Assembly (NCBI RefSeq): GCF_019636135.1
Contig: NZ_JAHBYD010000016.1
Coordinates: 53,485-117,484, forward strand
Source of the DNA: Phenylobacterium sp.
Lineage (GTDB): Bacteria; Pseudomonadota; Alphaproteobacteria; Caulobacterales; Caulobacteraceae
Direction of reading: 5' to 3'
Length of the DNA: 64,000 nt
A program made the translations under genes and the position numbers. Under the pieces are notes generated by a model. The model did no database searches. It had not been told where the DNA came from and saw only the letters and a program-made list of their open reading frames with translations. Below are positions 7,313 to 15,850 of the stretch, piece by piece. How positions within the stretch are numbered: position 1 is the stretch's first letter; every line of letters starts with the position of its first letter.

Positions 7313-8521
7313 TCACTTGTTTTGCGTAAGGTCAGGCAAGCCCAGGATGCGCTTGGAGACGATGTTCGACTGCACCTCCTGGCTGCCGCCGAAGATCGTG
7401 AAGGCCTTGCCGTAGAGCCAGGCGCGCACCGTCTCCAGTTCGTCGCGCTCGAAGGCGTCGCCCTCCCAGCCCAGGCCCTGGTGGCCCATGATCTCCAGGG
7501 TCAGCTCGTGGCGCTCCTGGGCCAGCCAGGTGCCGGCGTTCTTCATGATCGAGGTGGCGGCCGACGGCCCGGAATTGCCCTTGCTCTCGGCCATCGCGCG
7601 GAACGCGGTCTGCTGGAAGACCTTCGTCTCCATGCTGTTCCTGATGATCCGGTTGCGCAGGTCCTGGTCGTCGATCCGGCCGTCTTCGTCGACGCCCACG
7701 TATTTCTTGGCGAGGTCGGAGAGCGACGGGCCCATCATGCCCCCGCCGCCGCCCATGCCCGAGATGCCGCTGCGCTCGTGCTGCAGGAGGCGCTTGGCGA
7801 TGGTCCAGCCGCCGTTCAGCGGCCCGACCAGGTCCTTCTTCTCGGCCCGCGCGTCGGTGAAGAACGTCTCGGCGAACGGCGACTGGCCGTTGATCAGCAC
7901 GATCGGCCGCACCTCGACGCCCGGCTGGTGCATCGGGAACAGCACGAACGAGATGCCCTCGTGCTTCTTCGACGTGTCGGTCCGCACGAGGCAGAAGATC
8001 CAGTCGGCGTATTGGGCTCCGCTTGTCCAGATCTTCGACCCGTTGATGATGAAATGATCGCCCTTGTCTTCAGCTTTCGTCGCCAATGCCGCAAGATCAG
8101 ATCCGGCGCCCGGCTCGCTGAAACCTTGGCACCACTGAAGATCGCCGCGACAGATCGGCGGAATGTGCTCGTTCTTCTGCGCCTCGGTGCCGTATTCCAG
8201 AAGCGTCGGGCCGAACATCATCACGCCCATGCCGCCGATGGGGTTGTAGGCGCCGGCCCGGGCGAACTCGCCCTGCACGATGCGCGCCTCGGCCGGCGAG
8301 AGCCCGCCGCCGCCGTAGGCCTTCGGCCACGTCGGCGTGCCCCAGCCCTTCGACCCGACCGCCTTGCGCCACGCCTCGTGGTCCGCCGACGGCGAGTCCG
8401 CCCGGCCCTCGCCCGTCATCGGGTTGGGCTTGCCCTTCAGCGAGGCGGGGAAATTCGCCTCGACCCATTCCCGGACCTCCTTGCGGAAGGCGTCCAGGTC
8501 CGTCCCACCAAAATCAGCCAT
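7313..8521 (-). CDS. Acyl-CoA dehydrogenase, large type, paralogue 5 of the array
   Basis: 402 residues from the ATG at 8521 (MADFGGTDLDAFRKEVREW). Family landmarks are GWGTPTWPKAYGGGGLSPAE, WCQGFSEPGAGSDLA (flavin/substrate loop), KIWTSGAQYADW, and the C-terminal GGSQEVQSNIVSKRILGLPD. Where medium-chain ACADs carry the catalytic Glu of YEGT, this copy has Gly378 (FGGS). Catalysis may need another residue or a partner subunit. The sequence is closest to the paralogues at 8698 and 10072, an in-cluster duplication series. The substrate is unknown. Confidence 0.9.
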   Translation of the reverse strand: MADFGGTDLDAFRKEVREWVEANFPASLKGKPNPMTGEGRADSPSADHEAWRKAVGSKGWGTPTWPKAYGGGGLSPAEARIVQGEFARAGAYNPIGGMGVMMFGPTLLEYGTEAQKNEHIPPICRGDLQWCQGFSEPGAGSDLAALATKAEDKGDHFIINGSKIWTSGAQYADWIFCLVRTDTSKKHEGISFVLFPMHQPGVEVRPIVLINGQSPFAETFFTDARAEKKDLVGPLNGGWTIAKRLLQHERSGISGMGGGGGMMGPSLSDLAKKYVGVDEDGRIDDQDLRNRIIRNSMETKVFQQTAFRAMAESKGNSGPSAATSIMKNAGTWLAQERHELTLEIMGHQGLGWEGDAFERDELETVRAWLYGKAFTIFGGSQEVQSNIVSKRILGLPDLTQNK

Positions 8522-8554
8522 CTGAAAATAGTCCCTTATTCTCAATATTTTGAA

Positions 8555-8681
8555 CGTCATCCCCCGGCTTGTCCGGGGGACCCATTGGGCTGTGAGGCGC
8601 CGGTGGAGCGCCGGCGTCGATGCCGCGGGTCACCACCATCTCACAGCCCGATGGGTGGCCCGGACAAGCCGGGCCATGACG
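8555..8681. repeat. Nested-palindrome repeat, 127-bp copy
   Basis: The left arm, CGTCATCCCCCGGCTTGTCC through GGGCTGTGA, is complementary with few mismatches to the right arm ending GGACAAGCCGGGCCATGACG. Each roughly 42-nt arm is itself palindromic. Same length as the copy at 9932. It lies between two ACAD genes. Confidence 0.9.
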
Positions 8682-8697
8682 AGTTTAGGATGAAGTT

Positions 8698-9900
8698 CTA
8701 CCCCTTCTGCGTCGCCTCCGGCAGTCCGAGAATCCGCTTGGAGACGATGTTGAGCTGCACCTCCCACGACCCGCCGGCGATGGTGCCGGCCTTGCCGCGC
8801 AGCCAGGCGCGCGTCGCGCCCAGTTCGTCGGCGCCGAACGCCTCGCCGTCCCAGCCCAGGCCCTGCGCGCCCAGCAGTTCGACGGTCAGCTCCGCCTTGT
8901 CCTGCCGCACCTTCGAGCCGACGTTCTTCAGCACCGAGCTCGCCGCCGACGGCCCCGCGTTCGACCGCGCCTCCTCGGCCGCCCGCCGCCCGGTGAGCTG
9001 GAACGCCCGCTCCTCCATCAGGTGGTCGGTCAGGCGCGAGCGCAGGTCCGGGTCGGCCAGCCGCCCGTTGTCGTCGAGCCCGACATAGGCCACCGCCTTC
9101 TCCTGGATCGGCGCCCCCGGCGTCACGCCCGGCGCGCCCATCTGGTTCGCCCCCGAGATGCCCTGCCGCTCGTGCTGCAACAGCCGCTTGGCGATGGTCC
9201 AGCCGCCGTTCAGCGGCCCCACCAGGTTCTCCTTCGGGACCTTCACGTCGGTGAAGAAGGTCTCGCAGAAGGGCGTCGTGCCGTTGATGAGGAGTATGGG
9301 CCGCGGCTCTACGCCGCCCGCCTGCATGTCGATCAGAACGAAGCTGATGCCCTCATGCTTCTTCGAGGTGTCCGTCCTGACGAGGCAGAAGCACCAGTCC
9401 GCGGTGTGAGCTCCGCTTGTCCAGATTTTTTGGCCGGAGACGATCCAGTGGTCGCCCTTGTCCTCGGCCCGGGTCTGCAGGCTCGCCAGGTCGCTGCCGG
9501 CGCCCGGCTCCGAGAACCCCTGGCACCAACGCAGCTCGCCCCGCACGATCGGCGGGATGTGCCGCTGCTTCTGCGCCTCGGTCCCGTATTCCAGCAGCGT
9601 CGGCCCGAACATCATCACGCCCATGCCGCCGATCGGGTTGTAGGCCCCGATCGCCGCCATCTCGTCCGACACCGCCCGCGCCTCGGCCTTGGAGAGCCCG
9701 CCGCCGCCATAGGCCTTCGGCCAGGTCGGCACGCCCCAGCCCTTGTCGCCCATGGCCTTGCGCCAGGCGTCCTGGTCGGGCGTCAGCTCGCGGCCCTCCG
9801 GCGCGCCCTTCCCCGCCAGCGCGGCCGGGAAGTTCGCCGAGAGCCAGGAGCGCACCTCAGTGCGAAACGCCGTCAGGTCAGGCCCGCCGAAATCCGCCAT
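8698..9900 (-). CDS. Acyl-CoA dehydrogenase, large type, paralogue 4 of the array
   Basis: 400 residues (MADFGGPDLTAFRTEVRSW). It has GWGVPTWPKAYGGGGLSKAE, WCQGFSEPGAGSDLASLQT, KIWTSGAHTADWCFCLVRTD and the C-terminal GGSWEVQLNIVSKRILGLPE. The position of the classical catalytic Glu is Gly376 (AGGS). It also has an insertion rich in Gly and Pro after HERQGISG (NQMGAPGVTPGAPIQE). It is flanked on both sides by 127-bp palindromic repeats. FAD-dependent alpha,beta-dehydrogenation of an acyl-CoA is inferred from the family; the substrate is not predictable. Confidence 0.9.
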   Translation of the reverse strand: MADFGGPDLTAFRTEVRSWLSANFPAALAGKGAPEGRELTPDQDAWRKAMGDKGWGVPTWPKAYGGGGLSKAEARAVSDEMAAIGAYNPIGGMGVMMFGPTLLEYGTEAQKQRHIPPIVRGELRWCQGFSEPGAGSDLASLQTRAEDKGDHWIVSGQKIWTSGAHTADWCFCLVRTDTSKKHEGISFVLIDMQAGGVEPRPILLINGTTPFCETFFTDVKVPKENLVGPLNGGWTIAKRLLQHERQGISGANQMGAPGVTPGAPIQEKAVAYVGLDDNGRLADPDLRSRLTDHLMEERAFQLTGRRAAEEARSNAGPSAASSVLKNVGSKVRQDKAELTVELLGAQGLGWDGEAFGADELGATRAWLRGKAGTIAGGSWEVQLNIVSKRILGLPEATQKG

Positions 9901-9931
9901 CCGCTTCGCCTCCCCTTCTTCCCTCTTTGAG

Positions 9932-10058
9932 CGTCATCCCCCGGCTTGTCCGGGGGACCCATTGGGCTGTGAGCCCGGGACGGAACCGCGGCGTCGACGC
10001 TGCAGATCATCTTCATCTCACAGCCCAATGGGTGGCCCGGACAAGCCGGGCCATGACG
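9932..10058. repeat. Nested-palindrome repeat, 127-bp copy
   Basis: Arms as in the 8555 copy; the central roughly 40 nt differ between the copies while the arms are conserved. It lies between two ACAD genes. Confidence 0.9.
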
Positions 10059-10071
10059 AGCGATTTTATGT

Positions 10072-11271
10072 TCACGAACTCTGCGTCGTATCCGGCAGGC
10101 CCAGGATGCGCTTCGACACGATGTTCGACTGCACCTCCTGGCTGCCGCCGAAGATCGTCCAGGCCTTGCCCGAGAGCCACGACCGCACCGCTTCCAGCTC
10201 GTCGCGCTCGAAGGCCTCGCCTTCCCAGCCCAGGCCCTGGTGGCCCATGATCTCCAGCAGCAGCTCGGCCCGCGTCTGGCCGATCCAGGTGCCCGAGTTC
10301 TTCATGATCGAGGTGGCGGCCGAGGGGTTCACATTGCCCTTGGCCTCTTCCCGCGCCCGCTCGATGGTCAGGCCGTGCGCGCGGCTGTCCATCTCGTTCT
10401 TCGCGATCCGCATGCGCAGGTCGCTGTCGGCGATGCGGCCGCTCTCGTCGAGGCCGACGTACGTCTTGGCGAGGTCCGAGGGCTTGGCGCCGCCGGTCAT
10501 CCGCCCGCCGCCCTGGCCCGAACGCTCGTGCTGCAAGAGGCGCTTGCCCACCGTCCAGCCGCCGTTCAGCGGCCCGACCATGTCGTCCTTCTCGGCCCGC
10601 GCGTCGGTGAAGAAGGTCTCGCAGAACGGCGAGGAGCCCGCGATCAGCTTGATCGGCCGAGTTTCCACGCCCGGCTGATGCATGTCGATCAGCACGAAAC
10701 TTATGCCTTCGTGCTTCTTCGTGGTATCTGTTCTGACGAGGCAGAAGCACCAGTCGGCATATTGCGCGCCGCTGGTCCAGATCTTCTGGCCGTTGATCTT
10801 CCAGTGATCTCCGGCGTCTTCGCACTTCGTCGTCAGCGACGCGAGATCGCTGCCGGCGCCCGGCTCCGAATACCCCTGGCACCAGCGCAGTTCGCCGCGC
10901 ACGATCGGCGGGATGTGCCGCTGCTTCTGTTCTTCGGTGCCGTATTCCAGCAGCGTCGGGCCGAACATCGAAAGGCCCATGCCGACCATCGGGTTGTAGG
11001 CCCCGATGCGGTCCATCTCTTGGCTCAGCACCCGCGCCTCGGCCGGCGACAGCCCGCCCGCGCCGTATTTCTTCGGCCAGGTCGGCGTGCCCCAGCCCTT
11101 GTCGGCCATGCGCTGCTTCCAGACGCCGTGGTCGCCCTCGAACTTGAAGCCGCCCATCATGGCGCGCTCGCCCGACTTCACGTCGCCGCGCAGCGACTGC
11201 GGATAGTTCTCCTCGAGCCACGCCCGCGCCTCGGCGCGGAAGGCGTCCAGGGCGCCGCCGGAATCCGCCAT
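10072..11271 (-). CDS. Acyl-CoA dehydrogenase, large type, paralogue 3 of the array
   Basis: 399 residues. The ATG at 11271 follows GAGGAGGAAC at good spacing; a GTG one codon earlier is possible. Landmarks are GWGTPTWPKKYGAGGLSPAE, WCQGYSEPGAGSDLASLTT, KIWTSGAQYADWCFCLVRTD, and the C-terminal GGSQEVQSNIVSKRILGLPD with Gly375 at the usual Glu position. It is nearly the same in layout as the 7313 paralogue but has a shorter loop after HERSGQGG. It lies 48 nt downstream of the 11320 gene, probably co-transcribed. Confidence 0.9.
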   Translation of the reverse strand: MADSGGALDAFRAEARAWLEENYPQSLRGDVKSGERAMMGGFKFEGDHGVWKQRMADKGWGTPTWPKKYGAGGLSPAEARVLSQEMDRIGAYNPMVGMGLSMFGPTLLEYGTEEQKQRHIPPIVRGELRWCQGYSEPGAGSDLASLTTKCEDAGDHWKINGQKIWTSGAQYADWCFCLVRTDTTKKHEGISFVLIDMHQPGVETRPIKLIAGSSPFCETFFTDARAEKDDMVGPLNGGWTVGKRLLQHERSGQGGGRMTGGAKPSDLAKTYVGLDESGRIADSDLRMRIAKNEMDSRAHGLTIERAREEAKGNVNPSAATSIMKNSGTWIGQTRAELLLEIMGHQGLGWEGEAFERDELEAVRSWLSGKAWTIFGGSQEVQSNIVSKRILGLPDTTQSS

Positions 11272-11319
11272 CACCAGTTCCTCCTCAAGAGCGGTTCGGA
11301 TACCGCTTCTTCTAAGACC

Positions 11320-12531
11320 CTACTTCGCGTCCGGAAGTCCGAGAACCCTCTTCGACACGACGTTGAGGTTGATCTCCGAGCTGCCGCCCTCGATCGAGTT
11401 CGCCTTGGACCGCAGCATCGAGCGCATGGCCGCCAGTTCGCCCTCGCCGAAGCCCTCGCCGTTCCAGCCCAGGCCGCCCTGGCCCAGGGCCTCGACGACC
11501 AGTTCGTTGCGGTCCTGGGCGATCTTGGCGCCGGCGTACTTGATGGCCGCGGCCAGGTTCGACGGCCCATTGCCGGCCTTGGCCTCGTCCTGCTGGCGGC
11601 GCACCGTCAACTGGAAGGCGCGGTTCTCCATCAGGTGCTCGGTGACGCGGCGGCGCAGGTCCGGGTCGGCCAGCCGCCCGTCGTCGCCCAGGCCCACGTA
11701 GCCCTTCGCCGCCTCGACCACCGTCGGCACGCTCGCCGCCCCGCCGATGTTGCCGGCGCCGAGGCTGGCCCCGATCCCGTCGCGCTCGTGCTGCAACAGC
11801 CGCTTGGCGATGGTCCACCCGCCGTTCAACGGCCCGAAGAGCTGGTCCTTGGGAACTTTGACGTCGGTGAAGAACGTCTCGCAGAATGGCGACGTCCCGT
11901 TGATCAGCAGGATCGGCCGCACCTCGACGCCCGGCGCCTTCATGTCGATCAGCAGGAAGCTGATGCCCTCGTGCTTCTTGGACGTGTCGGTGCGCACCAG
12001 GCAGTAGCACCTGTCGGCGTATTGCGCTCCAGAAGTCCATATTTTTGAACCACTTACGAGGAAATAGTCGCCCTTGTCCTCGGCCCGGGTCTGGAGCCCC
12101 GCGAGGTCCGACCCCGCCCCCGGCTCGGAGTAGCCCTGGCACCACCAGACGTCGCCCGAGACGATGCCGGGGAAGTGCTCCTGCTTCAGCGCCTCGCTGC
12201 CGTATTCCAGCAGCGTCGGGCCGAACATCGACACGCCCATGCCGCCGATCGGGTTGCGCGCGCCGATCCTGGCCATCTCCTCGGCCAGCACGCGCGCCTG
12301 CTCGCGGCTCAGGTTCCCGCCGCCGTACTTCGCCGGCCACGTGGGCGTGCCCCAGCCCTTGGCGCCCAGGGCGCGGCGCCACTTCAGCGCGTCCTCGCTC
12401 TCGGGCTTCGACTGCAACTTGGCGAGCTGGGCGTTGACGTCGTGCGCCAGCGCCTTCGGGAAGTTGGCCTCCAGCCAGTCCCGCGCCTCGGTCCGGAAGG
12501 CGTCCAGGTCGGATCCGCCGAAGTCGGCCAT
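11320..12531 (-). CDS. Acyl-CoA dehydrogenase, large type, paralogue 2 of the array
   Basis: 403 residues (MADFGGSDLDAFRTEARDW). TAGGAG before the ATG overlaps the stop of the preceding gene, 9 nt away, so the two form one transcript. It has WCQGYSEPGAGSDLAGLQT and KIWTSGAQYADRCYCLVRTD, and ends EGGSSEINLNVVSKRVLGLP. Unlike the three downstream copies it keeps Glu381 where the catalytic Glu of YEGT-type ACADs sits. The loop after HERDGIG is Gly/Ala-rich. It is a likely competent large subunit. Confidence 0.9.
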   Translation of the reverse strand: MADFGGSDLDAFRTEARDWLEANFPKALAHDVNAQLAKLQSKPESEDALKWRRALGAKGWGTPTWPAKYGGGNLSREQARVLAEEMARIGARNPIGGMGVSMFGPTLLEYGSEALKQEHFPGIVSGDVWWCQGYSEPGAGSDLAGLQTRAEDKGDYFLVSGSKIWTSGAQYADRCYCLVRTDTSKKHEGISFLLIDMKAPGVEVRPILLINGTSPFCETFFTDVKVPKDQLFGPLNGGWTIAKRLLQHERDGIGASLGAGNIGGAASVPTVVEAAKGYVGLGDDGRLADPDLRRRVTEHLMENRAFQLTVRRQQDEAKAGNGPSNLAAAIKYAGAKIAQDRNELVVEALGQGGLGWNGEGFGEGELAAMRSMLRSKANSIEGGSSEINLNVVSKRVLGLPDAK

Positions 12532-12540
12532 GGTATGCTC

Positions 12541-13740
12541 CTACTTGGGATCCGGCAGGCCGAGCACGCGCTTGGCCACCACGTTCAGGTTCACTTCCGA
12601 GGTGCCGCCCTCGATCGAGTTGGCCTTGGTGCGCAGCCAGCCGCGCGTGGCCACGATCTCCGGCGTCTCGAAGCCTGCGCCATCCCAGCCCAGGCCCTGG
12701 TGCCCCAGCGCCTCGATCATCAGCTCGGAGCGTTCCTTGGCGAGCTCGGCCGCGGCGTACTTGATGATCGACGTGGTCGCCGACGGCCCGTTGCCGGCCC
12801 GGCTCTCCGCCGCCGAGCGCGCGATCGTCTGGCGCAGCGCCTGGAAGTTCATCTTGTTCTCGGTGATCCGCTTCCTCAGGTCCGGGTCGTCGCCGACGCC
12901 GTACTTCGCCGCGATCGACGCCAGGTCGCCCGAGGCGCCGCCCGCCGTGCCCCCCTCGCCGAACCCGGCCGAGATGTTCTGCCGCTCGTACTGCAAGAGC
13001 CGCTTGGCGATCTCCCACCCGCCGTTCACCCGCCCGACCAGGTTCTCCTTCGGGATCCTCACGTCCGTGAAGAACGTCTCGCAGAACGGGCTCTCGCCCG
13101 AGATGAGCTGGATCGGCCGCGTCTCGACCCCCGGCGACGCCATGTCGATCAGCACGAAACTTATGCCTTCGTGCTTCTTCGAGGTATCTGTTCTGACGAG
13201 GCAGAAGCACCAGTCCGCCTTGTCGGCATAGCTCGTCCAGATCTTGCTGCCGTTGATCAGCCAGTGGTCGCCCTTGTCCTCGCATCGGGTGGCGAGGCCG
13301 GCGAGGTCCGAGCCCGCGCCCGGCTCGGAATAGCCCTGGCACCAGCGGATCTCGCCGTTCACGATCCTGGGCAGGTGCTCCTTCTTCTGCGCCTCGTTGG
13401 CGTACTCCAGCAGCACCGGGCCCAGCATCCAGATGCCGAAGGCCAGCACCGGCGGGCGGTATTCCGCCAGCGCCCGCTCCACCACCCGGGCCTCGGCCGC
13501 CGACAGGCCGGCGCCGCCGTATTCCTTCGGCCAGGTGGGCGTGGTCCAGCCCTTGGCCGCCACGCGCTTCATCCAGGCGATCTGCGGGTCTTCCGATCCT
13601 TCGAACGCACGCCCGCCCCAGACGGCCTCGGGATCGGTCCTGGCGTTCGGGTCCTTGAGTTCCGGCGGATACATCGCCGCCAGCTCCGCACGCACCTCCC
13701 GGGCGAAGGCGTCGAGCTCCGTGGCGCCGACGTCGGCCAT
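12541..13740 (-). CDS. Acyl-CoA dehydrogenase, large type, first gene of the array
   Basis: 399 residues from the ATG at 13740 (MADVGATELDAFAREVRAE), matching the N-termini of its paralogues; an in-frame extension to 13809 is not family-like and would overlap the upstream palindrome. It has WTTPTWPKEYGGAGLSAAEA, WCQGYSEPGAGSDLAGLAT and KIWTSYADKADW, and ends EGGTSEVNLNVVAKRVLGLP with Glu377 at the catalytic position. As first gene it carries the only sizeable upstream region, with a perfect palindrome at 13806-13821, so regulation of the array probably acts here. Confidence 0.9.
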   Translation of the reverse strand: MADVGATELDAFAREVRAELAAMYPPELKDPNARTDPEAVWGGRAFEGSEDPQIAWMKRVAAKGWTTPTWPKEYGGAGLSAAEARVVERALAEYRPPVLAFGIWMLGPVLLEYANEAQKKEHLPRIVNGEIRWCQGYSEPGAGSDLAGLATRCEDKGDHWLINGSKIWTSYADKADWCFCLVRTDTSKKHEGISFVLIDMASPGVETRPIQLISGESPFCETFFTDVRIPKENLVGRVNGGWEIAKRLLQYERQNISAGFGEGGTAGGASGDLASIAAKYGVGDDPDLRKRITENKMNFQALRQTIARSAAESRAGNGPSATTSIIKYAAAELAKERSELMIEALGHQGLGWDGAGFETPEIVATRGWLRTKANSIEGGTSEVNLNVVAKRVLGLPDPK

Positions 13741-13805
13741 ACCGATCTCCCAAATCTGGACTGGACGCCCAAGATTAGCGCCCGCGGATCGCCGGGCAAG
13801 CGCAA

Positions 13806-13821
13806 TCAAACGGCCGTTTGA
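13806..13821. promoter_or_regulatory. Perfect 16-bp palindrome, candidate TetR-type operator
   Basis: TCAAACGGCCGTTTGA is an exact inverted repeat in the divergent gap, 66 bp before the first ACAD gene and 38 bp before the MprF-like gene. The CAAAC-N4-GTTTG form is typical of operators of TetR-family regulators of fatty-acid genes; no TetR gene is in this window. Confidence 0.55.
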
Positions 13822-13858
13822 GCGGACCTGGCGAACTGTCGCCTATACACTTGAGTCG

Positions 13859-15526
13859 ATGCGCCTGCTTCGCCATCCCGCGATCGTCGCCTTCGCGCCC
13901 TGGACCGCCGCCCTGCTGACGCTGGGAACGGGCGCGCTGCTGCTCGCGTCGGGCGCGCGGCCCTCGCTGCCGGGTCGCTTCGTCCAGCTCCTGCAGTTCG
14001 AGCCGGTGCTGGCCATCGAGATCAGCCACTTCGCCTCCAGCGTGCTGGGGCTCCTGCTGGTGATGCTGGCGTTCGGCCTGCGCGCCCGCCTCGACGCCGC
14101 CTGGGCGGCGACGGTCGTCACCCTGCTCGTCGCCGCCCCGCTCAGCCTGGCCAAGGGCTTCGTCTGGGAGGAGACGGCGATGCTGCTGGCCCTGGCCGCC
14201 GTCCTAGCGCCCTTTCACCACGCCTTCCCGCGCAAGGCCGCCCTCACGCGGATGGACGTGACGCCCGGCTGGCTGTTCTCGGCCGCCTGCTTCGTGGTCG
14301 GGGCGGGGATGATCGGCCTGTGGTCGTTCGAGAACGCCGACTACGGCGAGATGCCCTGGTGGCGCGTCATGGCCGATGCGGATGCGGCCCGCTCGCTCCG
14401 CGCCTGGGCCGGCGCCGCCATCGCGCTGCTGGCCTTCGGGGTCTGGCGCCTGCTGGGTTCGGCCGCGACGCCGCCCATCGTCGGCGAGGAGGACCCGGAC
14501 TTCGACCGCGTCCGCGCCATCCTCGCCAAGGCCGAACTGGCCCGGCCCACCTCCAACCTGGCCCTGCTCGGCGACAAGCGGTTCCTGTTCTCGGCCTCCG
14601 GCGAGAGCTTCCTGATGTTCGGGGTCAGGAGCCGGAGCTGGATCGCGCTGGGCTCCACGGTCGGGCGCCGCGACGAGCGCCTGGAACTGCTCTGGCGCTT
14701 CCGCGAACTCGCCGACTCCCACGCCGCGCGGCCCGGCTTCTACAACCTCGAGGCCGACGACCTGCCCGACATCGTCGAGCTGGGGTTCGCGATCCAGAAG
14801 ATGGGCGAAGGGGCCGTCTCGCCGCTGGAGAGCTTCACCATCGAGGGCACCAAGCGCGGCAACCTGCGCCGCGCCTGGCGCCGCGCCGGCGACGACGGGG
14901 CGACCTTCGAGGTCGTCCAGCCCTCCGGCGTCCCGCCCCTGATGCCCGACCTCCGGCGCATCTCCGACGCCTGGCTGGAGACCCACGCGGGCGGCGAGAA
15001 GGGCTTCTCGCTCGGCGGCTTCGACGAGCGCTACATCGAGGAGTTCCCGGTCGCCCTGGTGCGCTGGGAAGGCCGCATTATCGCCTTCGCCACGCTCTGG
15101 CCGGTGGCGAACCGCACCGTCTTCTCCATCGACCTGATGCGCTTCGTGCCCGAAGGCCCGCCGCGGATCATGGACTTCCTGTTCGTGGAACTGATCCGCT
15201 GGGGCCAGGCCGAGGGCTACGGCGCCTTCGACTTCGGCATGGCGCCGCTGTCCGGCCTCGACGATCGCCCGCTGGCGCCGGCCCTCAGCCGCGTCGGCCG
15301 GCTGATCTACGACCGCGGCGAGGAGATCTACAACTTCCAGGGCGTGCGCCACTACAAGTCCAAGTACGATCCGTCCTGGCAGCCCCGCTTCGTCGCCGCG
15401 CCCCGCAAGTGGGCGATCCCGCGGCTGATGGCCGACGCCGGGCTCCTCTCCTCCGGCGGCGTGGCCGGCTTGGCGAAGCGCCCACGGAAGGCCGAGGAGC
15501 CGCCGGCGGCCCGCGAGGCCGCCTAA
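13859..15526 (+). CDS. Short MprF-like protein (lysylphosphatidylglycerol synthase C-terminal domain)
   Basis: 555 residues from the ATG at 13859 (MRLLRHPAIVAFAPWTAALL). About six hydrophobic segments fill residues 8-205, then a GNAT-like LPG-synthase domain (DUF2156) spans about 225-515. Motifs include LGDKRFLFSASGESFLMFGV, FYNLEADDLP, EKGFSLGGFDERYI, and YGAFDFGMAPLSGLDD, ending HYKSKYDPSWQPRFVA. The family moves Lys or Ala from aminoacyl-tRNA to phosphatidylglycerol at the inner membrane, lowering surface charge. Full MprF has 14 transmembrane segments, eight in an added flippase part; this short version probably keeps the synthase part only. Confidence 0.85.
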   Translation: MRLLRHPAIVAFAPWTAALLTLGTGALLLASGARPSLPGRFVQLLQFEPVLAIEISHFASSVLGLLLVMLAFGLRARLDAAWAATVVTLLVAAPLSLAKGFVWEETAMLLALAAVLAPFHHAFPRKAALTRMDVTPGWLFSAACFVVGAGMIGLWSFENADYGEMPWWRVMADADAARSLRAWAGAAIALLAFGVWRLLGSAATPPIVGEEDPDFDRVRAILAKAELARPTSNLALLGDKRFLFSASGESFLMFGVRSRSWIALGSTVGRRDERLELLWRFRELADSHAARPGFYNLEADDLPDIVELGFAIQKMGEGAVSPLESFTIEGTKRGNLRRAWRRAGDDGATFEVVQPSGVPPLMPDLRRISDAWLETHAGGEKGFSLGGFDERYIEEFPVALVRWEGRIIAFATLWPVANRTVFSIDLMRFVPEGPPRIMDFLFVELIRWGQAEGYGAFDFGMAPLSGLDDRPLAPALSRVGRLIYDRGEEIYNFQGVRHYKSKYDPSWQPRFVAAPRKWAIPRLMADAGLLSSGGVAGLAKRPRKAEEPPAAREAA

Positions 15527-15717
15527 CGCCCCAGCGCCAGGTGCGCCGCCATGCCGCCGAAGGTCAACGCCAGCGTCGCCGCCAGCACCATCACCCAGCG
15601 CCACGGGATCATCCGCGGGCCCTTCATCGGATCGGGCGGCCGCGCGCCGCGCCAGCCGGCGAAGACGCCCATCGCGGCGCACGCGCCGGCCAAAGAGAGG
15701 GCGGTCCGGATATCCAT
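15523..15717 (-). CDS. Small two-pass membrane protein
   Basis: 64 residues from the ATG at 15717, preceded by AGGGGG; a GTG two codons upstream is possible. There are two hydrophobic segments (TALSLAGACAAMGVFAGW and WVMVLAATLALTFGGMAAHL) separated by a Pro/Lys-rich loop. Its stop overlaps the last codons of the MprF-like gene on the other strand by 4 nt. Unknown function; a typical Caulobacterales hypothetical. Confidence 0.6.
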   Translation of the reverse strand: MDIRTALSLAGACAAMGVFAGWRGARPPDPMKGPRMIPWRWVMVLAATLALTFGGMAAHLALGR

Positions 15718-15850
15718 GCGCACCCCCTATCCCACGCGGCCGCAGCCATCCACAGGAACCGCGCCGCACCACTACATCTAGCGTTAAGCCTTCGTTTACA
15801 CCCCAGGGATCGGTCGGTAGCGTCCTCGTCTGAGCGGAGATGCGATTCGG

